Under the pieces are notes generated by a model. That model saw nothing but the letters and a program-made list of their open reading frames with translations, was not told the DNA's origin and made no database searches. From Ciona intestinalis (Eukaryota; Chordata; Ascidiacea; Phlebobranchia; Cionidae): a DNA stretch of 64,000 nt. Location of the stretch: NCBI RefSeq assembly GCF_000224145.3, contig NC_020169.2, positions 3,988,957-4,052,956 on the forward strand. The letters are read 5' to 3'. Made by a program: the position numbers and the translations under genes. Shown here in pieces: positions 47,497 through 59,188 of this stretch (the first letter of the stretch is position 1; every line of letters starts with the position of its first letter).

Positions 47497-50400
47497 CTAT
47501 TTACTTTTCCCAGATTTCCTTTCTGATAAAATTGACCTGATTTTCTTTACAGTTTTCCGTTTAATAGTGTTGCCACGCGATAGGTAAACATGACGAATTG
47601 AAGAATTGTTTGAAACAAAACTGACAACATGCGAAGCTCCAACCTCTGTTATGCCATTGTCTGTTTAAAAAAATTATTTATAAAATTCATGTCTCTGCAT
47701 TCTTCTTCAATTAGCATACTAAACTTTTTGTAATAGTACTTTTCAGTTGTTTTATATGCAGATTTTTTATGAAAACCGAAAGGTTTATATACACATATAG
47801 ATCAATAAATTGTAAAAAAGGGCAACAACGAGTTCAGCTACGCATTTTTTGTTTCACACAATTGAGCGTAAAGTGTCCTGCCCAAGAACACATATGCTCA
47901 CTGTGGTAGCAGCAACAAGCCTCGCACCCATATGCATTTTTTACATTATCATAACCCACCAGTAAAATCAATTCTCTCCAAGCATGATGTTTTCTCCATA
48001 CATTTACCAAACACTTCGAGGCCTCTATCATTGAGTTGGTTGCTTTGTAACAGAAGAGATCGAAGTTCTGAGTTTGTTCCTTCACCAAGTCCTTTCCATA
48101 AAACTCCAAGACTTGTGCCCGAAAGTGAGTTGCCTGTTTTTAAACAGTTTGTTTCATGTATTTCTATTCTATATGTGTCTTTGAGTGTGAGGTATGTATT
48201 TATATTGTATTGAGTTAATATGTTACATGTATTTCTATTCTATATGGTTAAACACTTTAGATTTGTTTAAAATATTTATATTCTATATTGTCATGGCCCT
48301 GTGCAAAGACAACCAAGAAGACCAAGGACTTAGACCAGAGTAAAACTAGATTGAAATAAGTTTAACATTTAAATTAAATGTACCATTAGAAAATCCATAC
48401 TACGGGTAGCAAAAAAACACTGTACTACAAAATAACTTTAGTCTTATAATTCCAGATCTTTTAAAACTAAATTAGACTATATGGTATTTGAATTAACTTA
48501 TATTTCTGGAAGCAGTGGTAATTGAAACCCTCTATATCTTACTTACCATTTAAATGTAAAGACTTGAGTGGAGGATTCTCACATAGGAACTTCACAATAG
48601 CAGTGATGCCACGTCCACCAAGTTTTACACGATTCAGTGATAAACAAACCAATGGGAAAGCATCATTGGCAACACTGGACCTTAAACTAGAAGCATTGGC
48701 TGCAGTTGGTATCTAAAAAATAGAAAATTTGAAAAGCCAATAACATTGTGAAGTCTTCATCTAAATTGTGGAACATAAAATAAAAAAATAAAAAAACACA
48801 AAAGGAGATGTGTGGTATCTTAAAAGCAATCACAAGGTGTATGAAACCTATCACCTGTAGCTGTGTTATAACCACTGTTTTTCCCCATGCGAGGATAAAT
48901 AGGTTACATTTATTTATTTTTTTTTAATTCGTTCTTGACTCCATGCATCCTAAACCACGAACCCCATTTTTATCAATACTTCCGTCTGACTTCACTTCAC
49001 TCTCTGCATCATTTATGACATCATTAACCAACTTTCTTACAGCCTTCTTCTCATTGTGACTCTTGAATGAGTTTTGATGAATGGAAGTCAATCCTTGCAT
49101 GAGAGCTTCAACCCCACTATCACTAAGTGGGTTGTCTTCCAGTCTGTAACAAAACAACTCCATGTTTATATTGACATAACTTGTTTACACGCATGATGGG
49201 CAGCAAAAGTCTTTATAACACAGGTGTTCTTTTAAATCTGTTGGTACCCGCTGTTAGGCACTCCAATAGACCTTAACAGTAAAAAAGGAAATGAAGAAGA
49301 ATGCTTAATATATGCTCCACTGTGAGCATGTGGTATGCAACTTACACAAGAGTTTCAACAGGAGTTGTTTCAACAAACTTTACCAACTTAAGCATGCTTG
49401 AGGAAGTCAAGTTGTTTGAACCAATATCAAAGGTCTGTAAAATATAAATTTATGGTTAAACTTGACTTATATATTGTATCTAAAAATACTGATACACTAT
49501 TAGTCTTATTAGCAGACAATATAACAGACAAACAGATAGTCCAATAATAAACAAAATGCGTATATTACCTAATTTAATTTTTTCATATTTTTAAGGTTAA
49601 ATATACTTCATATATAACATGCAACTGTTTATTTTAAATAAATATTTAGAGAAAAATCTTACAGTTTTTTCATGTACATCATACTAACCTTGATATTAGT
49701 CCTTGATCTTGCTAATATATCCAGTATGCGCGACATATGCTTATCACCCAATGCACAGTTGTTCAGCTTAACTGACTCCACCATAAGAGAAGCAGGATCC
49801 TCAGCAAAGTATGTGCAAAGCTCAGTTACCTGGCTATCTTGGAGCTCAATGTTAGAAACATGCACAGTACGGTGGCCCTGGAGAATAACAAACTTTATGT
49901 TGCTTTGCAGGAAACTAACCTTTTATTTTACCTTGCAAGTACATCAGTGTATGTTGCGACTTTTTATGTTGCTTTAAGTTTAGGAGTACATAACTCTATA
50001 TTGCATGTACAAAAATTAAGGATTTGCAAACTCAATATAGGACAGCAATGAGATTGGTATAAAAGTGGTTATAGCACAGATAAATAAGTTCTGTCTAATA
50101 TTTTAGCAGAATACCAAAGAATATGTGAATATAACATAGAAAATAGAGGGGAATAGTAGTTAGTTACTGTACAGATGATGTTAAAGAAAAAAATCCAAAA
50201 CAAAATTAATATTTTTGGTTTTCAACACACCTTGTACATTGCAGTTATTGAATCAACCTTTTTCCTCGGTGTTTGATGCAAATTAAAAGATTCTCCTTCT
50301 GTTTCTGATGTTCCTCCACTGGTAAAACAAGTTATATACATTGAAATTAGTAAAAGACAAAAGTGAAAAGACAGGAAATATGGAAAAGTGACAGTTAGTA

Positions 50401-53400
50401 TAAAGTGCTTATGAATTAAACAGAAGTACAAAACTTATTCGATAAAAGGTGCGGCTGTTACACCTTACACCTACAAACACTATAATATAATATAATGAAC
50501 TTTTTAAATAAACAAGTTCTAATCCGAAGAAAAATAGCATAAAGTCACACACCAGGTAACATGTATCACAAAATAGATAATCTTAATATACTTTACTGTT
50601 GCTGCCAGGCAAATTATACTTGTATTTTGGCCGTGAGGACAAGAATTTTGGTAACCAACATTTTAACTATTTAGGTCATTTTTAACAGGGTAAATGACAC
50701 TCAATTCTTGCCTAATATAATATTCTATGCCTGGCAGCAACAGTACAAATTCGGATTATCTATTTTGTGATCTATATTGTATGATTTGTGTATCTACACA
50801 GTATAGTTAGTCTTACTTTGTGCTTGATGAACTGGATGATGACGATGAGCTTGAACTTTTCTTTTTTATGATTCCAAGTTTAACCAACGGGTTGTTGGTA
50901 CTACTGCTTGAACTCTCACTTGATATTTCTTCAGCTGGGGGTGAGACTGAAAGGATAAAAATAATTAGGGCACAAAGAAATAAGACTAATGAAAAAACAA
51001 GCACAAAAAAAAATAACAAGAACAACTTGACCAACAAATGAAGCATAATCGTATTTGATCATTTATTTGGTCATTGGTTATAGATTGGTTATGGTAAAAC
51101 AATTCAAACAAAACCAATACTGAATTTAACATAAAAACATTTAATGGTGCCGTAAATGTATCAATGGGTGGACAATATTTTTTTGATTTTTCAACTCAGA
51201 AAAAAACACAGGGTTGGAAAACTTGTCATTAAGTGTCTTGCCCAAGAAAACATAGGCCTACAATAATAACAGTGTCCAGCCTCGCACAGGATAACCTATA
51301 GAGTAATGGCAGACGCACTAATTAAAGTATTGCATTACAGATACAAGATAACAGTAATCATATACCTTGCGTCGGGCTTGTTGGGGTTTCAGCACGGACA
51401 GGTTTAGGGGGTGGAGAAGCACTTCTGGGTGATGTAGATTTAGGTGATGCTACTTTAGGGGAGCCAGCTTTTGGTGATCCAATATTTGGAGTTCCACTTT
51501 TTGGGGGAGTGGTTCTTTTAGGGGGTGTTGGGACATGTGGGGGAGACTTTGCTCTTTTGGGTGAACCTTAATAATAATAAAGCTTAAAAAATAGGGGTGA
51601 CACATAATGTTTCGCCTATGCATTTACTGGCATACTAATAATAAGTTGTCATATATGCTGCAATGACATTGTAATCGGAATATTGAGGTCCATCAAACAG
51701 ACCAACAAAATACAAACCTTGTGTTGGTTTAGGGGAGGTCACAGCTGAGCGATCGGTGGGTGACTTAGCGTCGGTGTCCGATAAACTGCTCACGCTGCTA
51801 ACATCGGACTCAGAGCTTGAAGATGTGCTGCTGCCAGATTTCTCTGAAGAAATTAAAATAGTTAGCGATTGCATAGCATATTTATATTTGTTTATTTTAT
51901 TAAAAATGATAATAAAAATCATTATATTTATAAAAATAAAAAAAAAACAGAAGAGAATCAACAGCAAAATTATGGTCGTTAAATAGATTGATTGATTCAT
52001 ATGTTACCAGTTAATAATACATTTTGTATAACTATATAATAATAACTTTTTAAAGTTAAAGGATTCATAAATATCAACAACTAAATAATTACTTTTGTCA
52101 TCATCTGTCGTCTTTTTGCTGCTTTCTTGATCAAAGTCATCATCGTAAGAATCTACACAAAGTAAACAAAAAGGATAATTTTAAATGTGATGTCTACATA
52201 TTAAAATAACTGCAAATAAACATGAATGCATCTTTTTTAATATATTAAATTTACAAAAAAAAGCAATACAATAAACTTACAGTTATTTTCACTTGGTCCA
52301 AAAGCAGCTAAAATATTATTTAATTTTAATAAGACAAAATAAAAAGTTGGTTATTATAAGTTATATAAGATCTGTTTTAATATACCCCCAGTAGGGGTTG
52401 ATTAAGTCATTAACTACTAATAAACACCAACCTCTAGAAACAGGTTTAGACTGCTTTCTCTTCTTCCACGGCTGTGAATTTTGTTTGGGATATTTTTCTT
52501 GACTCGGTCGAGATTTTAACTGACCTTGAGCAACCAAACACCTAAGAAGAAAATACCTGTTATTAATGTTATACAGATGTATGAATACCCCCGTTCCAAA
52601 TAAATCAAAACTCCATGTTGTCTTCTTTATGGTATACTTTTAATTTCTCTAACATAGTATTATTTTACATTCATAATTTTAACCATTTTTTGTCACAAAG
52701 CACCTTAAAAGAGCCATAAAAAATATCAATATAACGATTTATAGTTCTAAATATATTGACACTAGTTTAAACAGCGTGCTGTTGTATTGATTAACTGACC
52801 ACAATATATTGATTACTTTAGAAGAACAATTGGAGAAGATAATAGATAAATTTGCCATGTTTAATCCACATTTATAAGTAAATACTAACATTGCTGCCAG
52901 GCAGAACAAAATATATTAGGAAACTACCATAAGAAGAAAATCTTTATATTTGTTTTGGTTCCTTGTGGAAAGCAGACATCTTAAATAAACTTTGCATTAC
53001 ATACATGTCTTAACATAAAGCGAAGCATAAACTATATATAGCCTTACTTGTAACATGGGTTGGCCCCTTTAAAGTTAACAAATCCAAAGTGACTTGTCTT
53101 TGCTCCAAGTTTGTGTCCTTTCCTATGTTTGTATTCACAGCATGCGCTCAGTCTCTCAGCTTGGATTCCATTCAAATAAAATGTGAGAGAAAACGGGAAA
53201 TTTCGGTGACGTTGAGAAACTACTGTGAAGTTGTCTGCAAGTATTTAGAGGAAAATTTCAATGACATTTTGGACACTTTGAACTTAATTTTATAGAATTT
53301 GGTTTGCAAATATTTATTTAAAAAAATATATATTTATTTCTAAACAAAAACAGAAACACTGGAAATGTTTAGTACCTTACTTTGTAAAAACAGGAAGGTT

Positions 53401-56400
53401 TGGGAAAATTTCACCTAGCAGTAAGACTTTTAATAAAGAAATGCTACCAAAGCTTAACAACCTACCTCCAGGTAATAGTTTCCCGCTATAAACACATAAG
53501 TTCTCCCCCCCACAATGTTGCTGCATCACTGATATTTCATCTCGTGGATCCTCCTTCTCACAGTCGAGGTGAACCATCTGTCCGAGATATTTAAATGTGA
53601 TCACGCACATTGTACGTGGCTGGCTCCGATGTATCATGGGTGGCTCACGACGATGTAGAAGTAAAGAACGCTGTGTTATAATGGAATTGTTACGAAATTA
53701 CTTAGATTTTTATTCTTTTTCTAAAGGTAAATGAGTCTGATTACAGATAAATGAATACTTACATGATATATTATAAGCTATATAGTAGGGTGAAGGAAAG
53801 ATGAGCCACCTTTTAGTAAACAAAAACATTTAAAAAATTATAAAAAAATATTCTAAGGATTCTCATAGACAGTTGTTATTTGTTTAAACACGATTAAAAT
53901 ATTTGTATATTATATGCTAAGAGAGATATCTATTTCTTTAAATATTCACTTTAGAAAATGATAGCTTTTAGATTCAATGTAACCCATAGTTATGTGGTGT
54001 TAGGGAAGTATAATACAATAGTAGTTGGTAATTTGGGCGCTTAAAATAGTTGCAAAGTTAAATAATTGATAGAAACCTCATTAATAGTTAATATTGTAGA
54101 AACCTTATACACCTGTGTTGTGTACTTCATAGCTACAGAGTATATGTCATATCTAATTATATGCTTGGTAGCGTTTAGTGACCTAATACCAAAACAACAT
54201 CAAATACAGTATTTTAAACAAATAAAGTCATACAGTCAGGCATGCCTTAGTACATGTTATTTGGGCCAGAGTAGAACCATTTAATTTAGCTTCATAACAC
54301 CTTTTCACTAACCTTTATTTAAAATCACAAACCGGTGTTTCACAATACAAATGATAGACCATATCGTGTGCTCCCGTTTCTAGCGTANNNNNNNNNNNNN
54401 NNNNNNNNNNNNNNNNNNNNNNNNNNNNNNNNNNNNNNNNNNNNNNNNNNNNNNNNNNNNNNNNNNNNNNNNNNNNNNNNNNNNNNNNNNNNNNNNNNNN
54501 NNNNNNNNNNNNNNNNNNNNNNNNNNNNNNNNNNNNNNNNNNNNNNNNNNNNNNNNNNNNNNNNNNNNNNNNNNNNNNNNNNNNNNNNNNNNNNNNNNNN
54601 NNNNNNNNNNNNNNNNNNNNNNNNNNNNNNNNNNNNNNNNNNNNNNNNNNNNNNNNNNNNNNNNNNNNNNNNNNNNNNNNNNNNNNNNNNNNNNNNNNNN
54701 NNNNNNNNNNNNNNNNNNNNNNNNNNNNNNNNNNNNNNNNNNNNNNNNNNNNNNNNNNNNNNNNNNNNNNNNNNNNNNNNNNNNNNNNNNNNNNNNNNNN
54801 NNNNNNNNNNNNNNNNNNNNNNNNNNNNNNNNNNNNNNNNNNNNNNNNNNNNNNNNNNNNNNNNNNNNNNNNNNNNNNNNNNNNNNNATAACACCTAATC
54901 ACTAACCTTTATTAAAATCACAAACCGGTGTTCACAATACAAATGATAGAGATATTGTGTGCTCCGTTTCCTAGCTTAACTTGCCATTGCACCTGAGATT
55001 TTAGCCAAAGTTGGCCTATTACCCCAACACCCAGGGTTATACAACCTATTTGTGACTACTAATGGCCTATACTATACCTAAAACACCTAGGTTTCTACAG
55101 CATAGATCTCACTAGAAGCATGTTATTTAAGCTAGGCGACTTACCCTGTTCACCATTAAAGTTGATCTTTGTGAAGATTTTTTTCCTCTTTTCTGCTCCA
55201 AAGAGGACCTACTGCTCTCTGATTTCTTCTTCTTCTTCTGAATCGGTTTCTTAGGTTCCGGAAGAGCCTCCCTGGATGCAGGATCGAGCACAGGAACAGT
55301 GTAAGGACTTACTCCACTTCCAAGATCATAATTGGAAAGATTGAGAGTAAATGAACGAAGTGCTTCTTGGTCCAACTATAGAAATAAAATATTGTTTAAC
55401 ATTGCAAACATAACACATTTCAATGTATTTTAAAGTATTTAATATAGTAAGATTTACACACTGTTGACATTTTATTTTATATGTATGTTGTTGCTGCTAT
55501 GTATATTATAACTGTGAAAGAGATCTTCTGGTAAATTGTTTGATAAAATATTAGTCTTTTGAGACCACAATACAACTCTTTCACACTTATAATATATCTG
55601 GCAGGCAACAATATACATATAAAATATACAGTCCAACTTTAATAAATATCTATTCAAATTCGATTGAAACTACCTGGTGTAGATGCTGGGTATCAATTTC
55701 CACTTTCGGATAAGCCGTCTTCATTCTACTTGACCTGGTATTATAAGGAGCATCACCAGGTAAAGCTGGATAACCAACACTTGCTGGTAGTTGTTCCTAT
55801 CAAATGGTTAAGTAAGATTGCTTGCCATTGTGTATTAGATGGTTAACACATATTGTAACTTATGCTGTTGCGTTTTCAGTACATGTAATAAAAGCTGGTG
55901 CTTGTCAAAATTTTTATTAAATTTAAAAATTTGCTTTTTGTTACTGAAATCATGTTCCTATTTCATTCTAAGAGTGCAGCTTATTATTTTTATTAATAAG
56001 TTCTGTGTAGTATTGTTGTAAAATTGTATAGTTTTATTATTTTCAAATCACCCATCACTGAGGTATTCATTACCAAGTGAAACACAATTATTGAAATCCA
56101 ATCTCGATTACTGCTACATGAGACCAAATTCAAACCTGTGTGTTTGTTTGTTGTGTACGCATGTTTGGGGCCGTTAATGGCCGCCTTTTCTTTGTCTTGC
56201 TGTTTGGGGACAACAATGGAAGAATGTCCTCATCTCCTCTCAGTGCGCGATCCGCCTTTGTAAATATAAGGAGTAACTTTAACTTTTAAATACAAGAACT
56301 TGGGCATGGTATTGGGTAAATCAGCAGATACTTAAACATGAGACAAAAAATGTACGAATTATTAGAATTAATTGCTATTAGAACATTGCTTTTGGTAATT

Positions 56401-58415
56401 ATAAAATTAAAAATTAAATACAGGAAGGATTTTAACTTTTAAGTACTGAAACTTGGGTACTTAGGTAGGGTATTGAGTAAGCTGCAGATGCTAAAAAAAT
56501 GGACAAATAGGCATACATAATTTGCAATATTATTATAACAGCTTTTGATTATTTTTAATAAAATAATTGAAAAGGCATAAAACGGTATAAATTTGTTTAG
56601 TTAACATTACGCTAGTGCTGTTGGCTATTATGCTATTAACTGTACAGCTTTCTACATATTTAGTATAGCAGATGATAAAATTATGTGAATGTAACAAAAT
56701 ATTTCAAACCCCACCCACCCTAACACGTCTCACACGCTCAACTTTACCAATTTCTTCAAGTTGCTTTTTAACTTGCATTTGTCGGTGTCGCTGTAAAATA
56801 ATAGTTAATTAAATAGGAACAGTCGAATGTGAATATTACTTCACAATTAAGATACATTAAATAGAGTTACAAAATTACAATATCAACTTAATGTATTTTA
56901 TGAATTAAATATGACATATATTTATTATTACATGGTAACTTAGCATGAGACCATTGGCCTAGGAGTGCCTGTATCATGCCCGTAGTGTATTCTCTACTGT
57001 GCAAGTTAATTTTAATTGCAAACTTCTGTGACAATTCATAGTAAAACATTAACTTAATAAAATTGTTTTTTTAAACTCCTTAAAGATGTAAAATTAATTT
57101 TCGTTTTTTTGTTTACTATATCCTATCTATCAATATACAAGAACAGAGTATTTAGAAAATCGTTACATTTTCTGTCTGAAGTACTAGCACTTCAGACAAG
57201 TACTTGATTTTCAAGATGTAAATAGAAACTGTTAAACTCTTATGTATACATATCATGTGATTATATAATAAACATGTTGGCTTGCAGTATTCTTACAGGA
57301 TACAGCATAACTTTTATATAGTAGTATTTTTACATGTTAGCATTTCTTTTTTATGTCTTTCAAAGTGAAGTACTGATAAATACAAATAGGCATTAGGATA
57401 TACAAAGGTAAAAATATCATCAAGTTACCTATAACCACTGTACATAACATGTGCTGAGGAAAACCAGAATAAACAAAAGTACAAATACTATGTTTACCTC
57501 CATGTCTAATGCCTTGTGTACAATTGACTGAGCAAGCAAATCACGGACATGTCTTTGATGTTCTTTACGAGCGTTGTTCAATCGAAAAACTTTCTCTGAC
57601 ACAATTTCTCCTCTTCGTGTAACCTTGTGATCAAAATGATTTCAATGAATTAATGTGTGTAAAAAATATTAGGCATAAAGTGATCAGACCAACTCAAAAT
57701 ATACCTAACAATATTTAATTTCAAGTCATGGCGATTTAAACTAACTTCTATTGTTTGTAAATATAAGACAATTAGAAGCAATGGTAAAGTAATCAAGTTG
57801 TGGGAAAATAATAGACTAAAGTAAGTAAAACTGAATATTTAGTCCTTTAGCAATCAAACAAAAGATTCTAGAATATATTATACATATCAGTGCAATATTA
57901 AACAGTTCGCAATGCGAAGTAAAAATATAAATGTGGCATTTACTGGAGCAGCCTATTACAAAATAAGCCACTATGTTTTGATTTTGTAAGTAAATTAGAG
58001 AACAAAAAACCAGAATTTTCACCATTATCCAACCAATAAGTTCTTTTTTTAATAAAATTATATAAAGAAATATTTGGACAAAGAAAGCACAAATTACCAA
58101 TCCTGATTTAATAAGATGCTTCCTCATGCGACTGTTGTTGAAATATGCCGTCAAATTTGGGTCTGCCAGACTGTCATAACTCGCAAGTGGTCTACAAGCC
58201 AAAAAGTATTATAGTGTGGGCCGAGGTGTGGTACAGTACGCGAGTACGATAAAAGTTTTTAAATAAATAAAATGTAAGGATCAAAAGGTTTAACTTGAAA
58301 TCTAGTTTTGTTACAGTCAGCTGAATTCTACTTGTCAAAGAACAAAATAGTGTAAAAACTAAAACGATTAATATGAATTAAATCGTAAATCTTACCCTGG
58401 GTCAACGTGACTCAT
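47497..58415 (-). CDS. ERICH3-type protein with C-terminal leucine-rich repeats
   Basis: Twenty-two minus-strand exons: 58415-58396, 58191-58098, 57623-57498, 56790-56719, 56255-56136, 55796-55674, 55375-55145, 53670-53466, 53234-53048, 52541-52432, 52307-52281, 52152-52093, 51843-51718, 51566-51366, 50946-50817, 50318-50231, 49877-49689, 49434-49346, 49143-49041, 48712-48547, 48133-48008 and 47660-47497. Every junction is in phase, giving 918 residues. Residues 1-104 match the ERICH3 N-terminus (YFNNSRMRKHLIKSG, HKALDME). Residues about 263-393 match its central conserved block (QQHCGGENLCVYSGKLL, FPFSLTFYLNGIQ, CCEYKHRKG). Residues 394-640 are Ser/Lys/Pro-rich. Residues 641-918 are ribonuclease-inhibitor-like LRRs (LKSLHLNGNSLSG, LRSLLLQSNQLNDRGL). 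Vertebrate ERICH3 is ciliary and lacks LRRs. The exon 49143 donor is my choice of GTAAGA; downstream open sequence reads to a stop. Two separate genes remain possible. Confidence 0.8.
47855..47945 (-). repeat. SINE-like fragment in ERICH3-LRR last intron
   Basis: GTGTCCTGCCCAAGAACACA and AAGCCTCGCACCCATATGCA resemble, reversed, the CCTTGGGCAAG and GCGAGGC parts seen near other tRNA-like repeats in the window. Confidence 0.4.
50564..50772. mobile_element. Fold-back element with GTTGCTGCCAGGC arms
   Basis: The left arm (ATCACAAAATAGATAATC ... CTGTTGCTGCCAGGCA, 50565-50611) reappears inverted at 50728-50771. The arms are about 45 bases and the loop about 118 bases. Related single arms occur at about 2250, 17366 and 52889. 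It lies in the intron between the 50946-50817 and 50318-50231 exons. No coding capacity. Confidence 0.7.
51226..51330 (-). repeat. SINE-like fragment
   Basis: AGTGTCTTGCCCAAGAAAAC and CAGCCTCGCACAGGATAACC resemble, reversed, the tRNA-like and GGGCAAG segments of the SINE copies. Intronic in the ERICH3-LRR gene. Confidence 0.4.
53778..53940 (+). mobile_element. Palindromic MITE in ERICH3-LRR intron 7
   Basis: Begins CTATATAGTAGGGTGAAGGA and keeps interior ACAGTTGTTATTTGTTTAAA. The right end is decayed. Confidence 0.65.
54388..54887. other. Assembly gap, 500 N
   Basis: The round size suggests an unknown length. The roughly 94 bases on each side (54294-54387 and 54888-54982) are versions of the same sequence, so the gap may not exist. 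It lies within an ERICH3-LRR intron. Confidence 0.99.
54985..55055 (-). repeat. SINE 3'-part fragment
   Basis: ACCCCAACACCCAGGGTTAT and ACCTGAGATT mirror the GGGTTGTAGCACCCTGGGTG ... AATTTCAGGT stretch of the SINE at 22511-22866. Confidence 0.5.
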
Positions 58416-59188
58416 TGTGGAGTTACTTGTTCTTGCACTAAAGATAAAAAAAACTGTTTTCCGCTACAGTGTAACCAGAATGTTTTATAATTTTTATGCA
58501 AGCCCTAATTCAAAAGTAAATTTTATAAAATTAGATAAAAAAAACAACCTAAAACAAAATAAAATGCAACACACCGCCTCTTAGTATTGATATAAGTTAT
58601 TTTACATTGTCTTTCACTATGTTTCTAGCGAATTCATAACGTATTAAACCATTAGCTTTACAGGTTAAACACGAAACAATGCAAACAACGAAACGCGAGA
58701 CGCTACTAATTGTTTTACTTGGTATCTATAGCAATGAGTGGCGTTATGCTCTAGCGACGACGTGACACTTTTTGGTCCCCTACGTCTAACTTTATCGGTA
58801 AATACCGTGGCAAATGTTGATGTACTGTAATTGTTTTAGCTAGGTATCAAGCTGAATGATCGCATCTAACTTATTTTTCTTTACATAGTGAGGCAATGAC
58901 AGTTCTCCTCGTTGACAAATTAACATGTATTTATTTGTAGTGGTTTATCGATTAGGACAATCTATTAGTGACCACCTAATTAGTGCAAAATGCATTAAGT
59001 ACCCACTTTAATGGACTTGTATACATCCTAAAACCGGGTAAAACTGCCCAAATCAATCTTGTAGAGGTGAAACTTTATTGTGATAATTGAAATAGAAAAG
59101 TAGTACAATATATCCTACAAATTGCTTCCGCCATGAAGACAAACGCATATAGCTTCTATATAGCTCAAAGCATAAGATAGTCACAACA
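58416..59188. other. Intergenic, upstream of ERICH3-LRR / downstream of OATP
   Basis: Holds the ERICH3-LRR promoter side and the OATP 3' untranslated region. AATAAA on the minus strand at 59074-59079, 110 bases past the OATP stop, is a likely poly(A) signal. Confidence 0.5.

Noticed and set aside
48924..49040. Continuation of the LRR exon to a stop at 48924 as the true gene end
   Set aside because: The following exons still encode in-phase leucine-rich repeats and a good GTAAGA donor sits at 49040. Premature ending through intron retention remains a minor possibility.
53089..53295. Plus-strand frame with a signal-peptide-like start
   Set aside because: It is antisense to an ERICH3 exon whose minus-strand reading is strongly conserved.
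58416..59188. OATP and ERICH3-LRR as an operon
   Set aside because: 773 bases separate them and a poly(A) signal for OATP lies within, so separate transcription is more likely.
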